A DNA stretch of 64,000 nucleotides from Sciurus carolinensis. Taxonomy: Eukaryota > Chordata > Mammalia > Rodentia > Sciuridae. A program made the translations under genes and the position numbers. The notes under the pieces are model-generated. The model was not told the origin of the DNA. It saw only the letters and a list, made by a program, of their open reading frames with translations, and made no database searches. Numbering within the stretch: the first letter of the stretch is position 1; every line of letters begins with the position of its first letter. Below are positions 10,501 to 22,000 of the stretch, in pieces. The stretch spans positions 175,587,598 through 175,651,597 of the forward strand of contig NC_062217.1 in assembly GCF_902686445.1 (NCBI RefSeq), written 5' to 3'.

Positions 10501-11800
10501 ACCACGCTTTTAGGAAACGAAAGCTCACTTTTTAGCATGAGGCTCAATATTGCCATAAGGTAAGAAACAAAAACCCCACACAAGACTCCTGCCAAAGTAG
10601 GAGGGCCCTGGGCCCAGGCGGGTTTCACGCACAGGTCTCTTCTCTGCCGCAGGGCCTGTCCGTCTGGAGTTGCCGGATGTAGGACTGGCAGGAGCAGAAC
10701 CAAAACTAGAGCTTGGTACGCCGGGTGGGCGCAGCTCCCTCCAGGGCGAGTTTCGTAAGAATGTGACACTCAGTTCAGCTGCCTCTTCCCCTTGGCCTCT
10801 GCACAGAGCGGTCAGAGAATGTGATTCTCCAGAATGTTCCTTTCACATATTGAAAATGTGAGTGCTTGCTGTGTTCAAGCACCGAGCCAGGTGCCAGGAC
10901 CCTGGAGTGATGTCTCCACCGTGAGTCCTGCTCCTGGTACCTCCACACACAGGTTCCCACCAGGAGCCCCATGTGCTCTGGACCAAGGCTCCCAGGACAT
11001 TCCTGACTGTGTGCTTTCTGACCTCAGGTCTGAGCTGCTGGGCCAGGGCGTTTTCCTGGAGAACTGCAGGCTTTGGGAATATTGTCCCCCACAGGCCACT
11101 TCACACTCTTCCTAGAGGTCTTCCCCAGAAAGGCCACAGTTTCCTCAACTGCTGATTCTTGCAGCATAGCCCAGTTTCTGGTCAAGCAGATTGGACCAAC
11201 ACAGGGAAAATTCCCCCTCTCTCCAATACTGGGATGTCAAGGGTTAACTTCCAACCAGGGAAACAGGGGTCTGGGCAGTGCATTGACCCTGGGAACACCT
11301 TCCAGGGGACAGTCGAAATTCTCCATGGAGTAAAGAAAGTCAGTTCTCAATGACTCAAAGCCAGTTTGAGATGCTCTGTCTAGGTTACTTTGTCAAGGAG
11401 AACAGAATTATCTCAAGGAAGAAACACCAAGCACAGTCGGACAGAAGGGCCACAGATTGTTTTGAAACTAAAACAATCATTCAGGGAAGAGATCGCCATC
11501 CTCAAAATATCCTTGCTCAGAGGCCTGCAGCTGCCGGCCTCTTGGGCATCAGCCTGGAGAACATTCTTGTCCCCTACTGAGAGCCATGCTGGCCATGGGC
11601 TGCAAGCATGAGGGAGCACACGTGTCATAGGGCACGTGTGCGCACAGAGCAACTCGCTGGAAGCACTTGCTGGGCTCCACTGCAGCTCCGCTGGCCTGGT
11701 CAAATCCTGCACCTCTAGAGCATGTGGAACGCAGTTTGCTTCTCCTGCCCATCCCTGACCACACCGCAGGGCCTTGGGGGATGGGGGGAGCTGCAAGGAA
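7560..11800. other. Intergenic, mostly unique GC-rich sequence
   Basis: No exon with matching splice signals and no RNA gene is recognisable. 10490-10870 and 11070-11580 are less GC-rich and may hold old, unidentified interspersed repeats. The long frames here overlap each other on both strands, which is the pattern of GC-rich noncoding DNA. Confidence 0.5.
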
Positions 11801-11805
11801 GAACA

Positions 11806-12225
11806 GTGGTGGTGGCAGTGATGGTGGTAGTGATGATGGTAACAATGATAGTGGTGGTGGGGACGGTGATGATGGTCATGGTTTAGTGATAGTGGTGATG
11901 ATGGGGTGGTGACGAAGGTGGTAGTGATGGTGGTGGTGGGGATGGTGGTGACGGTGATGATGGTCATGGTTGGGTGATGGTGATGAGGATGGTGGTGATG
12001 ATGGGGTGGTGACGAAGGTGGTAGTGATGGTGGTGGTGGGGATGGTCGTGGAGATGGGATGATGGTTGTGGTTGGGTGATGGTGATGAGGATGTGATGAT
12101 GGTGATGATACTGCGGGTGATGATTAATGGTGATGGTGGTGATGGCGATTATGGTGAGGGTGATGATGGTGGTAATAGTGATGGTAGTGATAATGGTGGT
12201 GGTGGTAATGATGGAAATGGTAGCT
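11806..12225 (+). repeat. GGT/GAT imperfect trinucleotide array
   Basis: About 420 bp built of GGTGGTGAT, GATGATGGT and related words with scattered TAGTGA interruptions. A block near 11900-11950 recurs near 12000-12050 (GATGATGGGGTGGTGACGAA occurs in both), so segments of the array have been duplicated. Confidence 0.93.
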
Positions 12226-12227
12226 GA

Positions 12228-12440
12228 CTCTTGTTGAGTCCCTGCTGAGAGTTGGTGCTATGCTAGGTACATCATGAAAATCAACTTAATCTGCATTATA
12301 TGCCTAAGTGATAGGGAGCATCATCATTCCCATTGTACAGATGAGTACACTGAGGCAAAGGGAAGGCAGACAGTCCCCAAGGTCACACAGAAGATTCTGC
12401 TGCTCAGAGTCTATGCTCTTTGCCAGCTCTCTGCACAAGC
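12228..12440 (+). mobile_element. MIR SINE
   Basis: It contains the hallmark order of MIR: ACTCTTGTTGAGTCCCTGCT, GCTATGCTAGGTACATCATG, CCCATTGTACAGATGAGTAC, ACTGAGGCAAAGGGAAGG and CCAAGGTCACACAGAAGATT. It is old and diverged, as expected for a mammal-wide element. Confidence 0.85.
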
Positions 12441-12444
12441 TCCA

Positions 12445-15250
12445 GTGCAACTGGGACAGGTTCTGCACCCAGTTGGGCCTTTGGGATGTTTCCCTGTGGG
12501 AAGTGCTGTCATAATCTTGATAATCCATAGGGCAGACCCTGAATGATGGTCAGACAGAACAAAACAAGTCTTGCAGACCCAAACGTCCCTTTAAGAACGT
12601 CCTGACTGTAACAGAGCGACACAAGGTTCTGTGACCTGCAGGGAGGTTTGGGTTCTCTGGCTGTAAAACATCCTTTGAGCCCCTGCCTTGAAAGATACCA
12701 CAATGCTATTGCCCAGGCCACCTCGGGGAGCTTGGCTCCCCAAGATGCCCTGGTGAGGAGGGGAGGGCTCGTATGCCAATGCTGCTCTCTCTACCTGTGC
12801 CACACGGCTGCTTGAGACATCCGACCCTGCCTCATCCTTGTTCAACGGCCTCAGCCTCTGCCCTTCCTGTCGACTGCCGGGCGTGAGGCCTGCCCCCAAG
12901 GAAGCCGAGGCTCAGGCATCAGGACCCACCCCTCTGGCCTCTGGGAACCAGCTTCAGAGGAATCTGTGGTCTCTGATGCACAGCTGTGGCCTGCACAGCC
13001 TCTAGGCAGACCAGGCTCCTTTGATCCCATATCAGAAGAGCCCATCCTGACAAAGCCCGGCCATGCTTCAGGAGACTAGCGCAGCTGGCCAAGCCCCGTG
13101 AGCTCAGAAAGAGGAGGCAGAGGCAGGTCCAAGCGTGGGGTCACCAGCCGCCTGGCCTGGCAACCCTGAGACAGTATGGTCACAGTCATGGAGGGGCCTT
13201 GGTGAGTCTCCTCACTCCTGGAGAAGACCACGGCTGACTGTGTAGTGCAGTCAGTGAGATCTGAGGACAGTACTAGGAGGTTCTCAACTGAGAGGTCAAG
13301 GGCAGGGCCATTTGAGCCAGGATCTGGAGAAGGGTGAGTCACCATGCAAGACAGAGGGCAGGCATGGGGCTGGTGGAGGGGGAGTGCTGTGGCACAGAGA
13401 CGGGGACCCCAGGGGGAGGCAGCCTACAGCCCACTTTCCCTCTGCTTCCCAGAGAGAGGACACTGAAGTCAGCCCTTCTGTCATCACCAACCCTGCCACC
13501 CCTCCTGCCAACGCCTGGGCACCCACATTCAGTCCCAGTGAGAGCTCCAGTCTCCTGTCCCCTCTTCACCTCCACTCTGCCTCATCTGGGTGGGCCAGGC
13601 AAAGGGTTAGAATCTCCTAGGCTCTGCCCAGGTGGAGGTGGTGCCTGCTGGAGGCCTTAGGGAATTTAGGGACTCAAGTCTCTTGAAGGCAAAGCCTGGA
13701 GACTTAGGGAGGGGTCTGCTCTGGGAGGACACACCTGAAGCCTCTTTCTAGTCACAAGTAAGCAGTTCAAGAACAGCACAGCAGGCAATTGCACTAAGGG
13801 GGTATCCTGTCCCAGCACCAGCCTAAGAGAGCAGGGTTTTAGGAATGCTCTCAGCACTGACTATGCAGGCCCCGCCAGGGCAACTCAGGGTCACAAAGGA
13901 GGGCAGATGGGCTGAGGTGCCCAAGACACCTGGCTGGGGAGGCCAGACGTCATATGCATTTAAATCAGGGATTCTGGAAGTTCCCACAGCCTTCTAGAAA
14001 CAAGAAGGGGGAACAAATAGGAGCAGGTGGGGGGGTCTGAGGCTGTGAAGGAGGTAGTGCACCCTCCAAGGCCAACATTTAAATGCAAAGCAAACTGTCT
14101 GCTGTCTTTCTAGATATTCTACCCAGTGGGGCACTGGGGGAGGTCTTCCAAGTTCACTTAAACAGGCACAGTACGAACTAGGTGGACAAGGCAGAGGAGG
14201 TGCAGGGGTGGAGCTTCTCACTGCTCCTCCCCTCAACCTGTGAGCTGCCAGCTGCATTCCTAGGGCCTGTGTTCCCATCTCATGGTGGGGCATCAGACTC
14301 CACCCACCTGGCCCCTCCCAGAGGCCAGCAAGTGCTCAGGTGTGTCCCTGGCCACACCCCAATGCTCTTCCTGCCACCTGGATTTACCAGTAGACACATC
14401 TTTAGAGGCATCTTCCCTGTCCACCTCTCCAACAGCCCAAACCCAGAATCTTGCATCCGCCAGCAGGGGCCCCTCTGAGAGGAAGCCTGCCTACTCCAGC
14501 ACCCCTCTGCACTCTTGGATGGAGGCCCCTCCACAAGCAGCCCCTCCCCGGAGTTGGGGGTGGTGGTGCTGTGGTATGTGGTTCTGTCCCAAGTGCCCAG
14601 AAAAAGCTGTGCCCACCAGGCAACTTCTACAGAGGTAGAAGAGCTCAGTTTGCAGCCTCCAGCCGGCCCTACCCACCACCTGAGACAGAGCTGGGAGAGG
14701 TCTTTGCTGCCTGGCCTTTGGACTCCAAAGTCACCCTCACCCAGCACTGGAGGGGTGCGGGCAGCACTCAGACACCTCCGGGTAACCCTAGACCCTCCGG
14801 AGGAGAGCAGGCGCTCCTGAAGTGCCTGAGGCCCCGCAGGCTTCATTATTGTGCCTGCTCCCTGCGCCATGGCCGCCGGAGGGCGATGTCGAGTGGCGCC
14901 GCAGCGGCCCCAACTGTCCCCGATGATGCCCGGTGTGGCCACCCGATCCAGGTCCCAGCGGAGCAGGAACACCATTCCAGGGCTGAGGGTGGGGGACCAG
15001 CAGGCGAGTGGTCGGGACAGCTCGCTCCCCCACCCCGCGCCTCCGGTGCTGGCTTAGGTGCTACAAGTGTGGCTTAGGGTCCCGGACCGCTGGGGCCAGG
15101 GTCATTGCAACAGGCTGGGCTCTTGGGGAGCGGTTATGAGGACCGGAACCAGACGAGGACGCGCAAGTGCTGAAGGAAGCCAACCCAGTCCGGGATGGAG
15201 GGCCAGAGTCCCTCCGCCACTGCCTGTAGCACAGGTCGGCCCTCAGTCGG
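12445..15250. other. Intergenic region upstream of PWWP2B
   Basis: Unique sequence whose GC and CpG content rises towards 15250. I see no exon, repeat array or RNA gene. Confidence 0.5.
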
Positions 15251-15842
15251 GCGGGCACCTCCGGTCGCCCAAGGAGGCACCGGAGTTCCCTGGGGTGGCC
15301 CTGTGCCCCCGCCTCCCCCACGCGGCCAGGGCAACACGAAGCCCTTGCCGGGTGCCTGCGATGCCCTCTCGGAGCCCCGCGTCTCCTCTGTCCGGCCCGA
15401 CCGGCTTCCTGCGCGCCGCCAGGGACTTCCTCCCTTCAGTGCCCCGTGGGTGCGGGGCGCAGACCCGGAGTCAGGGGAACCCGGGAAACAGGGCGGCAGG
15501 GTCCCAGGGCAGGGCCGAGGAGGGGGCGGGCCCCAGGAATGGGACCCTGGGGAAGGTCTGCGGGCGCGGGCCCGCCAAGGGCCGGGCGAGTGTCCCGCCG
15601 CCCCTAGGCTGCCGGCTCCCGGGGCCTCCTGGACCAGGGGACGCCGCTGGCCAGCGTGGCGGGGAGACCAACGAGCCCCCTCCCCGCCCGGCGGGGCTCC
15701 GCAGTGCGCCCTCAGCCCCGCTCCGCGGGCTGGCGCGGGCCGCCGGACACACGCTGCGGGCGGCCGGCCCGCGCCCGGAGCCCAGCCCGCGGCCGCGCGC
15801 CCCGGCCCGGCTCGGCGGTGGCGGCCGGCCGAGCGAGCTTTG

Positions 15843-15850
15843 TGACGTCA
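15843..15850. promoter_or_regulatory. PWWP2B: Full CRE (TGACGTCA) in the PWWP2B promoter
   Basis: The palindrome TGACGTCA is followed after five bases by a CGTCA half-site (15856-15860). It lies 72 bases before the start codon. CREB/ATF proteins bind such sites; occupancy here is inferred. Confidence 0.6.
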
Positions 15851-15873
15851 GGCGGCGTCACGCGGGGCTGACC

Positions 15874-15891
15874 CGGCGGCGGCGGCGGCGG
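15874..15891 (+). repeat. Short (CGG)6 run in the probable 5'UTR
   Basis: Six CGG triplets lie about 30 bases before the PWWP2B start codon, within the CpG island. Confidence 0.85.
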
Positions 15892-15921
15892 GCGGGGGCG
15901 GCCTCGGGACGCGGCGGGAGC

Positions 15922-16046
15922 ATGGAGCCGCGGGCCGGCTGCCGGCTGCCCGTGCGGGTGGAGCAGGTCGTCAACGGCGCGCTGGTGGTCACCGTGAGCT
16001 GCGGCGAGCGCAGCTTCGCGGGGATCCTGCTGGACTGCACGAAAAA
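15922..16046 (+). CDS. PWWP2B: PWWP2B coding exon 1
   Basis: It encodes 41 residues plus two bases and ends at the donor AAA/GTGAGC. The reading frame is open far upstream (to 15058), so the start rests on Kozak context and agreement with the human N-terminus. In-frame upstream ATGs exist at 15135 and 15360. Confidence 0.93.
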
Positions 16047-19000
16047 GTGAGCGGGGCGGGGGCGCGGGCCGGGACGCCGGGAGTCCCCGGGGACACTCTG
16101 TCGCCGGACGGGGCCAGGGACCGGCTGGGGCGGGGCGGCGCGGGCCGGCGCCCGCTTTCGGTTTCCGCCCGGCCTGGGCTCCGGGCGCGAGCCGGCTGCC
16201 GCTGGGGGCGGGGGGCAAAAGTGGCTGTCTCCCAAAGTCGCCGCGACTTTCGGGGCCGGAGACCGCGCGGCGGGGCGAGGGGGCTGCGGGCGCCAGGCCG
16301 GCCGCGCACGCGGAGCGGGCGAACTCCCAGGTCTGCGGTGATTAACGCACTTTTCTTTGTTCAGAGGCACTGTTGAATTTGGCTGTTTGCAGAATTGGGA
16401 TCCCTTGGAGAGGGATCAGATGTGCGGTGGCCTCGCCCCGTCACTCGGGAGCCCTGGCTGTGCGTGGGTCCCAGGCTTGTAGGATCGGCGGGTGGGAGCA
16501 GTGTGGCTGCTGCGGGCTGTGGAAACCCGGCGGTGGGTCCAGGAGCCGCGCACAGGAGTAGAAGGTAGAAGTTATGGGGCCAGTGTCCCTGCCAGAGGGG
16601 CGTCCTGACTGGAAATGCACCTGTACACTGGCTGCAGGGACTCCTGAGCAGATGAGCCTCCTGAATACCCGTCACGTGGCGGTGAGCTGTCACAGCCAGA
16701 TAAATGATTAGGCATTAATCATCTCCTCTCTTTCTGGGCTTTATTTTGGAATTGGGAGCAGTGGATGCCCCCTGATCTCAAAGGCCCAACTTTTTGCTTC
16801 CCCAAAGCCCAGATTTTTCCTGTTGTGCGAACAGAGCAGAGATCGTCCTTCTTTGACAGTGATCCTGCTGACATTATCTCTTCATTAGATGTGCCAGAAG
16901 CCATTTATGCACAAGTCACGTGACTTAACATATGGCCTCCCGTGTGACTGTTGCCCTGCTCTGTGTTGGCTACCACTGGGAGTGCCTGACGGAGGGAGCG
17001 ACATCCAGGGGCCGCAGAACGGCCACCTGGGAGCTGGTGTGAGCCAGGGGTTCGGGTGTCTGTGATCCCCCCACCCATGGCTCCTCAGCCTCCTGGGCAG
17101 GCTGGGCTTGGTCCTGGGTCTGCCCACTGCGCTGGCCTTTCCTCCCTTGGGAGGGGCATTTGCAGCAGAGGTCCCCTACTATCTGGGGGTGAGGCAGGCC
17201 ATCGCAGCCCAACTCTGCTGCATTGTCTGCAGAAGCAGTGGTCTCCCCTCCCTGAGGCCTGGGGCTGACTGGTTCCCAAATCCATACCCCGTCACAGAAA
17301 GAAGCAGACCTGCTGAGGCCAGGACCTGGGGACTGGCAGCGGTAGAAAGCACGGGCATCAGTGGCTCAGCCAGAGCCACCCCGAGCCGCAAGCTGGGTTT
17401 TGGTGGGTGCGGCTCTGCTCTGCCTACGCTTTTTCTGACTTTGCCGCCCCTGGATCCTTGTGGGGAACCCAAGGATAAACCTGGCTTTCCTGCCCCTCTG
17501 GCCCTCCAAGGCTTGGTCCTTAAACTACCCCTGCTTCTGCCCTCCCTGGCCTGCCTCTCGGTTTCCGTTTCCAGTTCTCTACCCACAATGTTATGAGTTG
17601 CAAAGCTAATGTTTACTGCCCTGCCTGTCGAGCAGGAACCAGATTGCAGCTTACAAGCTTGTCCAGGTGCTATGGGTGGCGGGGTGTTGTCCTCATGCTG
17701 CAGGGTCCAGGTACCTGCCCTCCCTGGGCACCAGTGTCTCCTCAGTGCTTGGAGACCCCACCATGGAGGCCCAGGTCCTGACCATGGGCCCTCACTGGCA
17801 GAAAAAAGCTGCTGGGTGCTCTGATGACCCATGTTCACCCACCCCAGAGGACCCTGAGGGTCTAGAGAAGCACAGTACCAGGCAGGCTCTGTCACAATTT
17901 CTGGGTGCTGATGGTGTTGGTAGCCCTCAGAGCAGCTTCTCTGGCTCAGATGCTTACCTGGTGTCCTGGGAGATCACTGCATGTCCCCCTTGCTGGAGTG
18001 AAATGGTCATGTGGGACAGGCCCTTTCACAGAGGCTCTTGGGTGGGAGGGCTGAGGCAGGGGCCAGCTGGGTGTCCTCTCCTGTGGTTCTCCCCCTATTT
18101 GCAGGGTTAGAGGAGCTTGGAGAGGCTGGGGCTCAGGTCTTGATAGTGTCCATCTGCATGCCGAATCTGCTGTTGGCCTACAGTGTGGCCTGAAACAAGC
18201 TCTCAGCTGCTCTGGGTTGGGTCTGTCCATGCATTCATGTATGTTCATTGAGCACCTACTGTGTGCAGGGACGGAGCCGAAGGCAAGCTTCTCCAGCAGC
18301 CCCCACTTCCTGGCAAATCTGAGGATCCCTTCCATAGCCCTGATGACTGAGTCCCGTCTGGAGAGGGGAGTGGGCCTTGTTGTAGGAGTGATTTGGGGCT
18401 GTACCTCTGGCTGAGATCCTCAGGTGGTGAGTCCCTGAGGGGTGACCTGAGGAGAGTGGACGTTCAGGGTGTGGGAAGGGCTGGTCTTGTGGACAATCAA
18501 ACAAGAGCCACTCTCTGTGGCCTGGTGACCCAGGGCCTCCAGCCTTGATATGGAAACTCGTGTTTTTCAAACTCACCCAGCTGTGAGTCACCCACTGTGC
18601 ATTACCACACAGACGTCTGGTCCCATCTGCTGGGAAGATCACGGTGCCATCCTCTGTGACTAGGACCCCAGCTATGGCCTGTCCCCCAGCAGAAGGTCAC
18701 TGTGTCCTGGCCCATACCCCTCCCCGATCCAGGACAGAGGCTCAGCTGCCAGTGGATGCTCCTGGGATAGAGCCCAGGGGTGTGGAGGGACCCAGCATCA
18801 GGACTGGTGTGCAGGGGCCCTTCTGGCGTTCTAGTCTTGGTGGCTTCTCCCTGGGGTGCCATCTGAGCAAGTGGGTGAGGGGCATGGTGATGGAAGGGTC
18901 CGGAGGGCCTGGTCATGCTGGGGCAGCCCAGAAGGCTTGGAGAAGAGTCCAGAATGCTGGGGCCCCGCTTTCTCCCCAGGATCTGCGAGAGTCAGTGTCC

Positions 19001-22000
19001 ACAGGGTGGGGCAGGTCCCCGTGTGCCCTGGGGAAGGAGACGCTCTGCTGTCCAGTTGTGGCTTGCCCTGCCTCCCGCAGCCGAGGGGCCCTGGGAGGCC
19101 TCTGAGCTCCAGCAGGTCCGCGCAGCCTGTCCTGCCTCCTGCAGGGCCTTCCTGCTCCTGTTGTGCTCTGGCCCTGCAGTTGGCTGTCTGGTCGGCAGGA
19201 AAGCAGAAAGATTGCGGGTGTTTTCGAGCCGCCCCCAGTGGGCATGCCAAGGCGGGGCCTTGGCGTTGGAGCCAGGCCATCCTGGGGCTGCAGCTCCTGG
19301 CAACGTGCTTGGTGACGGTGTCCGCAGGCTCCGCTCGGCTTTGCCACCCCACGTTTACCCACCCCTGCATGCAGCAGGCGGCAGGATGGCCTCCCCACAG
19401 AGGCTGGGGGCAAGTTCCAGGGCAGACAGTGGGGAGAGGAGCAGTGGCGGCCACTGAGGTGCCAGCGGCCTGAGGGCCGGGGAGCGGGAGAGAGGCGGCT
19501 GCAGGCTGGGGCAGGCTGGGTTCTGGCAGGCAGCCAAGCTGTCCTCTTCCTGCCCGTGGGCTGGCCTCCGCCTGGGCTGCTGTGGGTGGACCGCTGGGCC
19601 CAGACCCTCTAGTTAGTCCCTAGGGACATGACTCGGCCATGGGGGTCCTGCCGAGGACCTTGGACCAGGCCATGATTCCCTGGGCCTGTGTCCTTACAGG
19701 ACACTCTGCAGAGGGACCTTGGTGACCCTAGGGAGCTCTGGGTCTCTGAGCCATTTCTTGCTTTGAGGTCTCCCCTTCCCCCACCTTGAGTCTCCTGAGC
19801 TCTTTACCCCTGCCTCAGTTTCCCCATCATCCTCAAAACAGGCTTTTCCCTCCCTGACTCCAACTTCCCAAGGTCACTGTCTTCAGAGTTGCTTCTGGGT
19901 TCCGGCAGTTTCTGCATGGAGGCTTTGGCTGGCCCTGCCTGGGCTCCCACCCTGGTGAGTCACCACGGTCCCCAGGGCCCCTCCCCAGGTTGCCTGCTTT
20001 CCACCCCAGCATAGGGTCCCCCACGGTGACCTCCACCTAGGGGCCCTGTGAGTCGCGCGTGAGCCGTGGCAGTCTTGATCTGGCTGCAGGGTGGCCCACT
20101 TCTCCTACCCTCCAGGGCCTGCAGTATCACCTGAGTGCTGCCAGGCCAGGGAGCCTCTGTCCCTGGGCTGGACTGGCGCCAGCCATGGCTGGGCCTTGTG
20201 GGGAGCCAGGGCTGCAGTGCTTGCTTCTGGGCCTAGGAGTCGCTGGGTTCTCCCCAGACAGCACCTTGTGCCAAGGCTGTCTGTGCTTTGGAGGCAGTGG
20301 GCCCAGGTCACAGGACCACTCAGCTGGGACAGGGTCTCTGGTCCTACTCGACCTCATACTCCCATCTGTGAACTGGGAATGGAGATGCTGGGCAACCATG
20401 GGGCTGCTGAAGCATCAAGGGAGCTGAAGTCCCCGTAGGGCCACTGCTGTGAGCTCTGCTGGGCCCCAGGTCTGCTCCAGCCTGGGGTGAGCCATTCCCA
20501 CTGTTCAGCGGCCAGGCAGGGGTGGGTGTGGCCCTGGCAAGGCGGCAGTTCCAGGAAGGAAGTGTGGCTGCCTGCTGTGCCCGGGCACTGCTGCTTCTGC
20601 AGGGCCGGCCTCTCTGGTCCTGGGCTGCTGCTGTCGGTGGTGTGATCTGGGGTCATCAAGAGAGTGGTGTGAAGCTTGGGCTGCTTCCCAGGCTGACCTA
20701 CCTGGGAAAGGACCAGCCCCTGGCCTGTGTCTGGTAGCGGGGCTGTGGCTGGGTTGGGGCCTGAGTCTCCGGCCAAGAGCTGTGTGTCCATCCTAAACAT
20801 ACAGATGCCACCTGAGGGGACAGTGCTGTGAATGGGCAGACTCCCAGATCATGTGAGCTGGGGGACCCCCTGCCCCAGCTGCTGTGCAGATAGCAGGTGA
20901 GGAGGCTCAGAACATATTGGGGACCCACCCGGGGGGACGACAGAGCCCACCACAGAAAGCTGAGTTGGGCCTTGGGGAGTGAGTGGCCAAGGGCTGCCCA
21001 GCGCTCTGGTTCTGTGTCCCTGGGCCTAGCCCACAGGAAGGGCTCTCCAGGCCTCAGAAGGCTGGCCTGGGGCATAGGCTGAGTTTTGGGGACCTGTGGG
21101 GAGGTGGAGCCCAAGGAGGCTGGGGACAGAGGGAGCAGATGGGGAGGAGGACGCCAGAGGGAACCTCCACTCTACAGCCTGGATGGCCATGAAAGCTGGC
21201 AGGAACTGGGCTTTGGTGGAGGCCCTGAGAAGGACCCTCCAGCCCAGGTCCCTGGCCTGCAGCCTGCCTCCCTAGCAGCAGTTGCAGGTACCCTGTTGGC
21301 CTGGCACGTTCAACCCTGTGTGCTCAGGGTGCCACACTCCCCACCTCCAGGGAGGGGTCCGCCCAGCCCCCAGGGCTCGCTGCCATCCAGTCCTCCCGGG
21401 CTGCCCGGACCTCTCCAGCTAGGCTCCCGTTCATCACTTCTGCTCCTTGGAGCTGGGGATTCCCGCACCCCTTTCTCTAACACCCCCTCCTTTGCGGCCC
21501 TCTAGTGAGTCCTGGGGGAGGGCTGGGGGCAGCAGGTTGGTAGCTAGGTCCTTCCAAGTTGTGAGGCTGGTGACACAGCTCTGCGGGTCACTGAAGCAGC
21601 TGGAGCCAACCGTGGGACTCTGGGCTCTAAGAGGGCTGTGGTCTGGTGGCTGCCTCTGTCTCCTCTGGGGCTGCTGCCCTGAACCTGACCACATGCCGCT
21701 GCCACCCACATCAGGCACACATCAGATGCTTCGGGGACAAGCCCAGGGGCCTGGAGGCTGCCTGGGGGTCCCTAGCCCTCTGGAATGCTTCCCCTGGAGA
21801 GGAGGGAAGGGAACCAGTGGGCAAGGCCTGGGCCTCGGGCCAGGCCGGCCACAGCTCTGCATGCAGACCCCACTCCGAAGCTCCCTGGCAGCGCTCAGTG
21901 GTGAGCGTTCCTTCCCCTGTGGCCACGGCCTGAGGTTCAGACATCGATCAGAGAAGCAGGCTGCAGGCCACGTGCTTCGGGCTTGACGTGTCTGTGTCCA

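Larger units (their letters stand above)
15250..16340. promoter_or_regulatory. PWWP2B: CpG-island promoter of PWWP2B
   Basis: CpG is dense here and sparse a few hundred bases away on either side. The island covers the probable 5'UTR, the first coding exon and the start of intron 1. There is no TATA box near the start codon. GC-box words (GGGCGGGG) and a full CRE are present, typical of a broadly expressed CpG-island promoter. Confidence 0.8.
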
